Shown in pieces: positions 1 through 7,704 of a stretch of DNA of 64,000 nt. The stretch covers positions 186,001 to 250,000 of the forward strand of contig NZ_JANSGD010000001.1 in assembly GCF_024742075.1 (NCBI RefSeq), written 5' to 3'. A program made the position numbers and the translations under genes. Numbering within the stretch: the stretch's first letter is position 1; every line of letters begins with the position of its first letter. This DNA is from Facklamia sp. 7083-14-GEN3. GTDB taxonomy: Bacteria > Bacillota > Bacilli > Lactobacillales > Aerococcaceae. The notes beneath the pieces are model-generated. The model ran no database searches and was not told where the DNA came from. It worked only from the letters and a program-made list of their open reading frames with translations.

Positions 1-1030
1 CGACAGAGTCACCGAATAAAGCTTTATCCATCTTAGAAGTGAATCCTGAGCCAGATTCTAAGGCCAATTGATCAGCTTTTGAGAAAATACCTGAACGTAA
101 ACCAGTACCAATAAAGGTTCCAATAGTATCAAAGACATCAGAAAGTGAGAAAGCAAAAATTGTCATTAAAACAATTGGTAAGCGGGTAACATCGCCAAAT
201 AACGAAGGAATGCCTGCACTGGTGAAAATAACGCCAAATATTTGTCCAAGGTCAGCAAAGGCAGAAGAAAGAGAGTTATCAGCGAAAGAAACTTGTCCCA
301 AGTCAACCACATTGGTTAGGAAAGCTAGTACAGTTGTAACAGCGATACCAATTAAGATGGCTCCTTTAGATTTTCTCATCATTAGAATAATAGTTACAAT
401 GATACCAACAACAGCAATCAAAGCACCCGGCTGGGTGAAATTAACTAATTCAGGGACAATGCCACCATCTGTAACAACGCTGAACACTCCACCTGAGATC
501 GTTTCAGCCATAGGGTCTCCATTATTCACAGAAATAATAGTGCCGGCTCCTGAGGTGAATTGTAAAAGGCCTGCATTTTTTAAACCGATGTAACCGATAA
601 AAATACCGATACCTGCTGAAATAGCGTGTTGTAGGAATGCAGGAATTGAAACGATTAACAATTTACGCACTTTAGTGATAGTAATCAAAACGTTTAAGAT
701 TCCACAAATGAATACCATGGATAATGCTTCTTGCCAAGTGAAGCCTAAGGCAAAAACAACCGTATAGGTAAAAAAAGCATTTAATCCCATTCCTGGAGCT
801 AATGCATAGGGAACATTGGCAAACAAACCAATAAATAAGGTTGAAACAGCAGCAGCAAAAATAGTAGCAAGAAAGACGCCTTGAGCAGGCATGCCAGCTT
901 GAGATAATATGGCCGGATTGACGAACATGATATATGACATAGCTAGGAAAGTAGTGATTCCTGCTTGTATCTCTGTCCCTAAATCCGTATTGTTCTCAGA
1001 AAACTTAAAATAATTGCGAATAGTATCCAT
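1..1030 (-). CDS. NCS2-family purine (xanthine/uracil/guanine/hypoxanthine-type) permease, 3' end cut by the window
   Basis: Reading the minus strand from an ATG at 1030 gives an open frame of 343 residues with no stop up to the window edge, so the C-terminus is missing. The N-terminus reads MDTIRNYFKFSENNTDLGTE and is followed by AGITTFLAMSYIMFVNPAIL, the typical start of the PbuG/PbuO/AzgA branch of NCS2 permeases. Several hydrophobic helices follow, with an APGMGLNAFF motif. The protein should import purine bases through the cytoplasmic membrane by proton symport. A good ribosome site (GAGGAGG) lies just upstream of the start. A PurBox-like site lies about 90 bp upstream. Which base is carried cannot be decided from this part. 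Confidence 0.9.
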   Translation of the reverse strand, partial: MDTIRNYFKFSENNTDLGTEIQAGITTFLAMSYIMFVNPAILSQAGMPAQGVFLATIFAAAVSTLFIGLFANVPYALAPGMGLNAFFTYTVVFALGFTWQEALSMVFICGILNVLITITKVRKLLIVSIPAFLQHAISAGIGIFIGYIGLKNAGLLQFTSGAGTIISVNNGDPMAETISGGVFSVVTDGGIVPELVNFTQPGALIAVVGIIVTIILMMRKSKGAILIGIAVTTVLAFLTNVVDLGQVSFADNSLSSAFADLGQIFGVIFTSAGIPSLFGDVTRLPIVLMTIFAFSLSDVFDTIGTFIGTGLRSGIFSKADQLALESGSGFTSKMDKALFGDSV

Positions 1031-1120
1031 TAATTTCCTCCTCAAATTGATGAAATGATTGTATCAGAGATAATAGTCTTTCGGAAGAGCATCAAAACAT
1101 ATAATCTTTTGTTAAATTTA

Positions 1121-1133
1121 AATGTTCGTCTTT
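1121..1133 (-). promoter_or_regulatory. PurBox-like site upstream of the purine permease
   Basis: On the minus strand the sequence AAAGACGAACATT matches the lactic acid bacterial PurR box (AWWWCCGAACWWT) at 11 of 13 positions, including the CGAAC core. Its place about 90 bp before the permease start fits PurR control. It is a single-site match and could be chance. Confidence 0.35.
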
Positions 1134-1220
1134 TTTAGTTAAGAATGTGTTTTCATTTCATTGAAGCAATCTTTAAATTTCCCTATACTGAGTAGGTATT
1201 TAAACTTAGGAGGTATGCCA

Positions 1221-2561
1221 TTGAATGACATGACAACCGGATCACCCATTAAAAAGATTATTCGTTTTTCTATTCCTTTAATAATCGGGAATTTATTCCA
1301 ATTATTTTACAATATGGTGGATACCTTTATAGTGGGACGAAGCATAGGTCTGAATGCTTTAGCAGGAGTAGGATTGGCCGGCTCATTAGGCTTTTTAATT
1401 CTAGGATTCGCGCAAGGTTTTACTACAGGTACCTCTATCCCTTTGGCTCAAGCATTTGGAGCCAAAGATTTTAAAAGGGTTAAACGCAGTGTTGCCATAA
1501 ATATTACCTTGGCATTAGCCGTTACAGTGGTATTAACAATATTATCTATCCTGTATTTAAAAGATATTTTGAATCTCATGCGAACACCCGATGCAATTAT
1601 TACCTATGCTTATGATTATATGATTATTATTTTTTCAGGAATGATTGTCACTGTTTTGTATAACATGGTGAGCAATATTTTAAGAGCAATAGGTGATAGT
1701 CGAACACCTGTTGTAGCTTTAGTCATTACAACTATAGCAAATATTCTTTTCGATATTCTTTTTATTGTTTACTTTAAGCTAGGAGTAGCTGGCGCAGCTT
1801 ATGCAACGATTTTATCTCAATTAATAGCTGTTTTAATCTGTTACTATGTCATCCATAAAGATATTTACTTTCTACAAGTCAGTCGCAGGGATTTTCAACT
1901 GAATGGTAAAGAAGTAATCCACCACTGCCTGTTAGGATTTCCTATGGCTTTCCAAACTTCGATTATTGCCATTGGTGCTATTTCTGTATCAACTGCTCTT
2001 AACACACTTGGACCAGAAGCAGTTGGAGGATATGCAGCGGCTTCTAAAATAGATCAGTTAGTCATTCAAGTTTTAATGTCATTTGGCATTGCCATGTCGA
2101 CTTATAGTGCTCAAAATTATGGGGCTGGTCAATATAGTCGAATTAATCTTGGTGTCAAGCAGGGAATCCTACTATCATTTGGAGTTTCCTTTGTTTTTGC
2201 AGTCTTACTTATTTTTACAGGAGGGTATTTTACTTCCTTATTTGGTGATCAATCAGCAGGCCTAACCTTGCATCAATATGGTCAAGAATTTTTCTTATTA
2301 ACAGCACCTTTTTATTGGTTACTGGCGCTTTTATTTATACTACGCTCAACTTTACAAGGATTAAATGAAAGTTTTATACCAACAGTAGCTGGCATTGCTG
2401 AGTTAATCATGAGAGTTATTGCCGCTTTTGTATTAACACCTATTATTGGGTTTTCTGGAACGGTCTTATCAAATCCGATGGCTTGGTTAGGTTCATTAGT
2501 TATTTTAATACCAGCTTTCTATCGGAAACATCATGAGTTGAAACTTTTAAAGGATTTATAG
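1221..2561 (+). CDS. MATE-family multidrug/Na+ efflux protein
   Basis: This is a 446-residue polytopic membrane protein of the MatE (NorM/DinF/MepA-like) family that exports cationic drugs or metabolites using a cation gradient. The N-terminus NDMTTGSPIKKIIRFSIPL, followed by IGNLFQLFYNMVDTFIVGR, is characteristic, and about 12 membrane helices in two halves can be followed to the end. I chose the TTG at 1221 because AGGAGG lies 7 bases before it. An in-frame ATG at 1161 has no ribosome site and would add residues not typical of the family; ATG 1215 is too close to the AGGAGG. It stands alone, 65 bp before the exonuclease gene. The substrate cannot be inferred. Confidence 0.92.
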   Translation: MNDMTTGSPIKKIIRFSIPLIIGNLFQLFYNMVDTFIVGRSIGLNALAGVGLAGSLGFLILGFAQGFTTGTSIPLAQAFGAKDFKRVKRSVAINITLALAVTVVLTILSILYLKDILNLMRTPDAIITYAYDYMIIIFSGMIVTVLYNMVSNILRAIGDSRTPVVALVITTIANILFDILFIVYFKLGVAGAAYATILSQLIAVLICYYVIHKDIYFLQVSRRDFQLNGKEVIHHCLLGFPMAFQTSIIAIGAISVSTALNTLGPEAVGGYAAASKIDQLVIQVLMSFGIAMSTYSAQNYGAGQYSRINLGVKQGILLSFGVSFVFAVLLIFTGGYFTSLFGDQSAGLTLHQYGQEFFLLTAPFYWLLALLFILRSTLQGLNESFIPTVAGIAELIMRVIAAFVLTPIIGFSGTVLSNPMAWLGSLVILIPAFYRKHHELKLLKDL

Positions 2562-2626
2562 TCTATTCGAGAAGCATGGCCGAATATGATAAAATAGGAA
2601 TGCTAACAATTAAAAAGGAGAATGAA

Positions 2627-3454
2627 ATGAAAATTATATCTTGGAATATTGACTCATTAAACGCTGCCTTAACCAGTGATTCCAATCGAGCAATCATGTC
2701 TCGAGAAGTTTTGATTAAAATCAATGATTTGCAAGCAGATGTAATAGCCATTCAAGAGACTAAACTATCTGCGAAGGGACCAACCAAAAAACATAAAAAG
2801 GTTATAGAGAAACTATTTCCTAACTATAAAATAGCTTGGCGTTCATCTCAAGAACCAGCTCGTAAAGGATATGCTGGGACAATGTTTATGTTTAAAAAAG
2901 AATTAGAGCCGGAAGTTTCTTACCCAGAGATTTCTTGTCCGCATCCAATGGATAGTGAGGGTAGAATTCTAACACTGGAATTTGATAATTTTTACCTTAC
3001 CAATGTATACACTCCCAATGCTGGAAGTGAGTTAAAGAGACTAGGTGATCGTCAGATTTGGGATGAAAAATATGCTGATTATTTAGTGAGCTTAGATCAA
3101 GCGAAGCCAGTGATTGCTGCAGGAGATTTTAATGTAGCACATGAAGAAATCGACTTGGCTCATCCAGACAGAAATCATTTTTCTGCCGGCTTTACAGATG
3201 AAGAACGTCAAGGATTCACTAATCTTTTAAACAGAGGCTTTACTGATACTTTTCGTCATGTTCATGGTCCAGTAGAAGGTCTTTATACCTGGTGGGCCCA
3301 AAGAGTTCGAACTAGTAAGCAAAATAATTCAGGTTGGAGAATTGATTATTTCTTAGTGAGTGATCGAATTGCTGAAAAAGTCCAAAAATCTGAGATGATT
3401 GATTCGGGCGATCGTCAAGATCATACCCCAATCTTATTAGAAATAGATTTATAA
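2627..3454 (+). CDS. exoA: Exodeoxyribonuclease III / AP endonuclease (ExoA type)
   Basis: This 275-residue enzyme cuts DNA at abasic sites and removes 3' blocking groups in base excision repair. The family motifs are present in order: IISWNIDSL at the start, AIQETK with the metal-binding Glu, the NVYTPNA strand, AAGDFNVAHEEIDL with catalytic Asp and Asn, and DYFLVSD and DHTPI at the end with the catalytic Asp-His. The ATG at 2627 follows AAAAGGAG closely and removes a 17-codon extension possible from 2576. The length fits Gram-positive ExoA rather than the longer eukaryotic APE1. It is followed by yebC after 22 bp, probably co-transcribed. Confidence 0.95.
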   Translation: MKIISWNIDSLNAALTSDSNRAIMSREVLIKINDLQADVIAIQETKLSAKGPTKKHKKVIEKLFPNYKIAWRSSQEPARKGYAGTMFMFKKELEPEVSYPEISCPHPMDSEGRILTLEFDNFYLTNVYTPNAGSELKRLGDRQIWDEKYADYLVSLDQAKPVIAAGDFNVAHEEIDLAHPDRNHFSAGFTDEERQGFTNLLNRGFTDTFRHVHGPVEGLYTWWAQRVRTSKQNNSGWRIDYFLVSDRIAEKVQKSEMIDSGDRQDHTPILLEIDL

Positions 3455-3476
3455 TAGAAGAAAGGAGTCGATAGCA

Positions 3477-4208
3477 TTGGCAGGACATTCCAAGTGGAAT
3501 AATATTAAAAATCGTAAGGGTGCCCAGGATGCTAAAAGAGGAAAACTCTTCCAAAAACTATCACGTGAAATCTATATGGCAGCTAAACAAGGAGGAGGAG
3601 ATCCAGACACTAATCCTTCTTTACGTTTAGCTATGGATAAAGCCAAGGCCAATAATATGCCAAACGACAATGTCGATCGAGCAATCAAAAAGGCAACCAC
3701 ATCAGGTGAAGGAGAGAATTATGATGAAGTAGTTTACGAAGGTTTTGGACCCCAAGGAGTAGCCATTCTGACTGAAGCATTGACTGATAATCGCAACAGA
3801 ACGATGACTAATGTTAGAATTGCTTATAATAAAAATGGCGGTAATATTGGAGAATCTGGAACGGTGAACTATATGTTTGATCGCAAAGGCTATCTCGTTT
3901 TAGAAAGAGACAAGAACAAACTAGATGAAAATGAAATGTTGATGCATGTTTTAGAAGCAGGTGGCGAAGACTTAGAAAGTTCTGAAGAAGTTTTTGAAGT
4001 TTATACGGACCCTAGTGAATTAGCAAAGGTAAGAGATGGTTTATTAGAAGAAGGATTAGAGATCCATACAGCTGAATTAACCTTAATTCCTAAAACTTTT
4101 GTCAACTTATCAACAGAAGATTACGAAGTGCTGACTTCTATTATTGATGCTTTAGAAGATGATGATGATGTGTCTGAAGTCTATCATAATGGTCAATTAG
4201 AAGAATAA
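3477..4208 (+). CDS. yebC: YebC/PmpR family protein (translational activator/regulator)
   Basis: The 243-residue product begins AGHSKWNNIKNRKGAQD, the invariant start of the YebC/TACO1 family. These proteins act on ribosomes at difficult proline stretches or as DNA-binding regulators. The start is a TTG preceded by AAAGGAG. The whole three-domain length is present and it ends in an acidic tail. A strong terminator follows directly, so this ends the unit that begins with the exonuclease gene. Confidence 0.95.
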   Translation: MAGHSKWNNIKNRKGAQDAKRGKLFQKLSREIYMAAKQGGGDPDTNPSLRLAMDKAKANNMPNDNVDRAIKKATTSGEGENYDEVVYEGFGPQGVAILTEALTDNRNRTMTNVRIAYNKNGGNIGESGTVNYMFDRKGYLVLERDKNKLDENEMLMHVLEAGGEDLESSEEVFEVYTDPSELAKVRDGLLEEGLEIHTAELTLIPKTFVNLSTEDYEVLTSIIDALEDDDDVSEVYHNGQLEE

Positions 4209-4213
4209 AAGAA

Positions 4214-4241
4214 CTCGAGATATTTTCTCGAGTTTTTTTAT
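4214..4241 (+). terminator. Rho-independent terminator after yebC
   Basis: ACTCGAG, a short loop and CTCGAGT form a 7-bp stem followed by seven Ts. Confidence 0.9.
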
Positions 4242-4275
4242 ATAGAGTTATTTCTTAAATTTAATATATAATAGC

Positions 4276-4303
4276 TTGACAGAAAGCATTTAGATGGTAA
4301 CAT
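4276..4303 (+). promoter_or_regulatory. Probable sigma-A promoter for the DUF1836/DegV pair
   Basis: A consensus -35 TTGACA at 4276 is followed after 16 bp by TAACAT. The gene start lies about 33 bp further on. The -10 is imperfect and other spacings are possible. Confidence 0.5.
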
Positions 4304-4335
4304 ATAGTAGTGATAACTAGATAAAGGGGTGCTAA

Positions 4336-4869
4336 GTGACAAAAAAAATTGAGAAGATATTAGCTTTCCATTGTCCTTTATGGGATGAATTACCCAAACA
4401 ATCCATGTTTAACCAAGAAGTGGTAGAATATATACAGGATTGTTTGGATCCAATCATGAATGGCGAAGTAGCAATGACTTCCACAATGATTCAAAATTAT
4501 TCGAAATGGGGTGTAATCCCTAAAATTAAGGGCAGAAAGTATGGGCGCCAACAGATAGCATTCCTTTTTATCATTGCTATCTACAAACGTATTTTGCCCA
4601 TTGAAACCGTTCGGCGAGGCATTGAACTCCAAATGAAGAGTGTAACGATTGAAGAAGGTTTTGATATATTTGCAAATTCGATTAATAATGCTGTTCAGCG
4701 TATCTTTAAAACGGTTGGTCAAAATCGTCCATTTGCTGTTGAAGGAATTGAAATAAGTAAAAAAACTGAAGGTATTAATGCAGTATCACATGCATTTGCC
4801 ACTAAATTACTAGCCGAATTGATTATTGAATCAGGTGGCTACGATCAGATAGGAGATTATAATGAATAA
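4336..4869 (+). CDS. DUF1836 domain protein
   Basis: The 177-residue protein carries the DUF1836 pattern: a segment TSTMIQNYSKWGVIPKIKGR resembling a MerR-type helix-turn-helix, then RQQIAFLFIIAIYKRILPIE. Family members are small cytoplasmic proteins of unknown role found in Firmicutes, often beside degV genes as here. The GTG start at 4336 follows AAAGGGG. The 3' end overlaps the DegV start by 8 bp, implying translational coupling. DNA binding is a guess from the HTH-like part. Confidence 0.85.
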   Translation: MTKKIEKILAFHCPLWDELPKQSMFNQEVVEYIQDCLDPIMNGEVAMTSTMIQNYSKWGVIPKIKGRKYGRQQIAFLFIIAIYKRILPIETVRRGIELQMKSVTIEEGFDIFANSINNAVQRIFKTVGQNRPFAVEGIEISKKTEGINAVSHAFATKLLAELIIESGGYDQIGDYNE

Positions 4870-5713
4870 ACTAGCTATTATTGCAGATACTTCACAAGAT
4901 TTAAAGGCAGATCTTGCTGAACATTATGGTATTGAACTCATCCACTATATGTTGCAAATGGGAGATAAGCATTACCGTGACCAAATTGACATTGATTCTA
5001 GGGATTTCTATAAACAAATGCAAAATCACGATGTCTTATCGACCGGTATTCCTCCCATTCAAGACATTATAGATCTTTTGGATCAGTTAGTAGAGAAGGG
5101 GTATACTCAAGCAGTGGTAATTACTGCCTCTTTAAAATTGACCGGTATGCGTCAATTATATGAAGTGGTTAAAGAACAGTATGATAATTTAGAAATATTC
5201 ATTTATGAATCTGACTATATTGCTTCAATCACTGGTTTACTCTCAATCTATGCTGCTGAACTTAGAGATGCTGGTAAGTCAGCTGAAGAAATTATAGCTG
5301 AATTAGATAGAGTGGATGCTGACGCTGGTATTTATGCCTTATTTAGAACCTTAAAGTATGTTGTTAAGGGTGGAAGGTTTAATAAGTATGCTGGTATGAT
5401 CGGTACATTCTTTAATATTAATCCATTATTAACCATTCAAAAAGGTGAGATTGAAATTATTAACAAGGCAAGAGGTAAGAAAAGATCTTATGCAACCCTT
5501 TTAGCAGCAGCTAAAGAAAAATTAAAGGGAGCCAAACGCTACAAAATTGCTCTTTTTGCGGGTAATAATAACGAAGAAATCGCTCAATTACAAAAGGACT
5601 TAGCTGAAGAAATTGCTAATGCAGAAACTTCGATTGTAACCGAACTAACTCCTGTTTTAGGAGTACATGCCGGACCTCAATCAGTAGGCATTTCGATCCT
5701 TGTGATTGATTAA
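4862..5713 (+). CDS. DegV family fatty-acid-binding protein (FakB-like)
   Basis: The 283-residue protein has the DegV fold: IIADTSQDL at the start, the STGIPPIQD segment with the conserved Ser-Thr that contacts the carboxyl group of a bound fatty acid, and the MIGTFFNINPLLTI region in the second domain. Family members present fatty acids to the kinase FakA for phosphorylation and lipid synthesis. It overlaps the upstream DUF1836 gene. No fakA is in the window, so the assignment as FakB rather than a general DegV protein is open. Confidence 0.9.
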   Translation: MNKLAIIADTSQDLKADLAEHYGIELIHYMLQMGDKHYRDQIDIDSRDFYKQMQNHDVLSTGIPPIQDIIDLLDQLVEKGYTQAVVITASLKLTGMRQLYEVVKEQYDNLEIFIYESDYIASITGLLSIYAAELRDAGKSAEEIIAELDRVDADAGIYALFRTLKYVVKGGRFNKYAGMIGTFFNINPLLTIQKGEIEIINKARGKKRSYATLLAAAKEKLKGAKRYKIALFAGNNNEEIAQLQKDLAEEIANAETSIVTELTPVLGVHAGPQSVGISILVID

Positions 5714-5737
5714 AAATAAAAAGAAAAAATATAAAAC

Positions 5738-5767
5738 GATGAGGAATTCCTATCCTCATCTTTTTTT
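5738..5767 (+). terminator. Rho-independent terminator after degV
   Basis: GATGAGGA and TCCTCATC form a stem with a short loop, followed by seven Ts. Confidence 0.9.
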
Positions 5768-5850
5768 ACTTTGTAAGCGCATCATTTTGACTTGCTTGTT
5801 AATAGATTTCAGCTTAATATATGACTATATCCAAAGAAATGAGGGACGTC

Positions 5851-6696
5851 ATGATCGAATTAAGCTTGACTAAAATTAGATCACTCATAGATCCTCGCCC
5901 ATCTAATAGTTATAAAGGAAACTATGGTCATAGTTTAATCATAGCAGGTAATGATCAGATGGCTGGGGCTGCAATGTTAGCTACTTCTGCCTGTGTTCAT
6001 GTGGGTTCTGGCTTAACAAGCTTGCTAACTGCAAAGACTAATATAAATGCTTGTCATTTGCACACGCCTGAAGCAATGGTCGGTGATTGGGCAGATCAAG
6101 ATTTAAGAAAAGAGTGGATGCTGAGAGCAAATCAACTGTTAATAGGACCAGGTCTTGGCAGAAGCCAACAAAGTATACAATTACTAAAGGAAACCTTATC
6201 AAGCATTCAACCTGATCAAGTCTTAATTCTTGACGGAGATGCCATTACCTTGTGGGCTCAAGAAGGCCCTTATTCTTGCAAGGGACAATTAATTTTCACT
6301 CCACACCTAGGTGAATGGCAAAAAATGCAAGAAGCGAGTAAAATCAATGACCCCCAGGAGTTTTCAGATTCATATCAAGCCATACTTGTACTAAAATCGC
6401 ATCAAACAGAGATTTATCAGCCTTCAGGATTAGCTTATAGTAACATTGCTGGCAATGCGGGAATGGCAATAGGAGGAATGGGAGATACCTTAGCTGGAAT
6501 GATAACTGGTTTGATGGGACAGTGTTCCTCCCATTTAGGTGCTGTATTGATCGCTGCTTATATGCACACAGCTATTGCTAATCAAATTAATCAAAAAGCA
6601 TACATTGTGCTACCTTCCAGATTAATAAATTTAATTCCTGAATTTATGAAAGACCTATTTCAACTGAAAGGAAATCGATTTGAACGAAGAATTTAA
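5851..6696 (+). CDS. nnrD: ADP-dependent NAD(P)H-hydrate dehydratase
   Basis: This enzyme repairs the hydrated forms of NADH and NADPH, using ADP. The ribokinase-like fold is visible: KGNYGHSLIIAGNDQMAGAA near the N-terminus, GPGLGR, LILDGDAI, FTPHLGEW and the C-terminal GMGDTLAGMITGL with the catalytic Asp. The product is 281 residues from the ATG at 5851, which has AGGGA 5 bases upstream; an in-frame ATG at 5821 lacks a ribosome site. It lacks the N-terminal epimerase domain (NnrE) found fused in many bacteria. The next gene overlaps its end. Confidence 0.93.
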   Translation: MIELSLTKIRSLIDPRPSNSYKGNYGHSLIIAGNDQMAGAAMLATSACVHVGSGLTSLLTAKTNINACHLHTPEAMVGDWADQDLRKEWMLRANQLLIGPGLGRSQQSIQLLKETLSSIQPDQVLILDGDAITLWAQEGPYSCKGQLIFTPHLGEWQKMQEASKINDPQEFSDSYQAILVLKSHQTEIYQPSGLAYSNIAGNAGMAIGGMGDTLAGMITGLMGQCSSHLGAVLIAAYMHTAIANQINQKAYIVLPSRLINLIPEFMKDLFQLKGNRFERRI

Positions 6697-7201
6697 AGCT
6701 CAAAAACTAACTTTAAGTCCAAATAGTGATGAAAAAATGTGGGTGGCTGAGATAGTGGGGGATGATCCGGTTTATCGTCTCAAACGCGTATTTTTACCTG
6801 AGTTTGAAAAAGGTGTTTATCATATATATGATGGTGTTTATCAAATTCATGGGATTTACCCTGGAATCAGCCCTTTTAATAAAGAATATTGTATTGTTAG
6901 GCAGGGTCATATGCAAAGAAAAATTCCACTTAAGAAAATTTATCAACTCCTACCTCAAATACAATTGCAAGAGAGTAGTCGGATGTCTCGCCTCAAACAT
7001 CAAATTAATGAGAAGTTAGACACGATCGGAAGAGAGTTGGATCATGAATTGGTTTGGCAAGATATATACTATCAGAAGGATCAACTGGATAGTTTAGAGG
7101 ATTCTCAACAATTAACATTAACTTTAGGACAATTAATTAAACATGAAGAAAAAATGGTTGATTCATATAAAAAAGCAATTGAACGCAGTATTGATTGGTA
7201 A
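6680..7201 (+). CDS. Hypothetical cytoplasmic protein
   Basis: A 173-residue product that I do not recognise. It starts at a TTG inside the end of nnrD, with GAAAGGA about 8 bases upstream. The first 90 residues look like a small beta-rich domain with several aromatic residues. From about residue 95 it is charged and helical, with a possible coiled coil. It has no membrane segment or cysteine cluster apart from one Cys. The overlap with nnrD suggests co-translation. Base composition resembles that of its neighbours, so it is probably a real lineage-specific gene. Confidence 0.7.
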   Translation: MNEEFKAQKLTLSPNSDEKMWVAEIVGDDPVYRLKRVFLPEFEKGVYHIYDGVYQIHGIYPGISPFNKEYCIVRQGHMQRKIPLKKIYQLLPQIQLQESSRMSRLKHQINEKLDTIGRELDHELVWQDIYYQKDQLDSLEDSQQLTLTLGQLIKHEEKMVDSYKKAIERSIDW

Positions 7202-7236
7202 ATGGTCAGTAAAAAAATTTTGTAGGGAGCGAAAAA

Positions 7237-7665
7237 ATGAAATTTAATATTGATAAATTGAAACACACTCTCGAAGACTATTCGCGGATACTTGAAATGA
7301 TAATAGTTATGGCTATCACTTTAAGTGTTGCCGTAGGTATGATTGATTTATTTAAATATGGTTATTTAGTCTTACAAGCAGATGTGATAGAGACCTATTC
7401 CGTTTTTCAAAACTTTTTAGGCTATGCTTTGTTACTTTTAGTAGGTATTGAGTTAATCTTTATGCTGCTCTTTCACTCTCCTAAGGCAGTCTTAGAATTA
7501 ATTTTATTTGTAATTGCAAGAAAAATGCTAATTTATGCTCAAACCATGGAAGATTTAGTATTAGGAGCCATAGCTATTTTTATTGTTTTTGCCACAGTTC
7601 ATTATTTAGTAAAAGATGAGGATGGTCACTTATTGCGGAATGACGAAGAATACGAAGGTCGATAA
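7237..7665 (+). CDS. PsiE-like small membrane protein
   Basis: The 142-residue protein has four hydrophobic segments with the spacing of the phosphate-starvation-inducible PsiE family and a charged C-terminal tail. AGGGAG lies before the ATG. The function of PsiE proteins is unknown; in E. coli the gene is controlled by PhoB and Crp. It is the last gene of the nnrD unit and is followed by a bidirectional terminator. Confidence 0.75.
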   Translation: MKFNIDKLKHTLEDYSRILEMIIVMAITLSVAVGMIDLFKYGYLVLQADVIETYSVFQNFLGYALLLLVGIELIFMLLFHSPKAVLELILFVIARKMLIYAQTMEDLVLGAIAIFIVFATVHYLVKDEDGHLLRNDEEYEGR

Positions 7666-7666
7666 G

Positions 7667-7702
7667 AAAAAACCTATTCCCTAATCGGGGAATAGGTTTT
7701 TA
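7667..7702. terminator. Bidirectional terminator between converging genes
   Basis: AAAACCTATTCCC and GGGGAATAGGTTTT form a long stem around a short loop, with A and T runs on either side, so it can serve both the PsiE-like gene and the serine dehydratase gene. Confidence 0.92.
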
Positions 7703-7704
7703 AT

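Noticed and set aside
210-593. Open frame of 127 codons on the plus strand
   Set aside because: It is the shadow of the NCS2 permease on the minus strand, which has clear family motifs.
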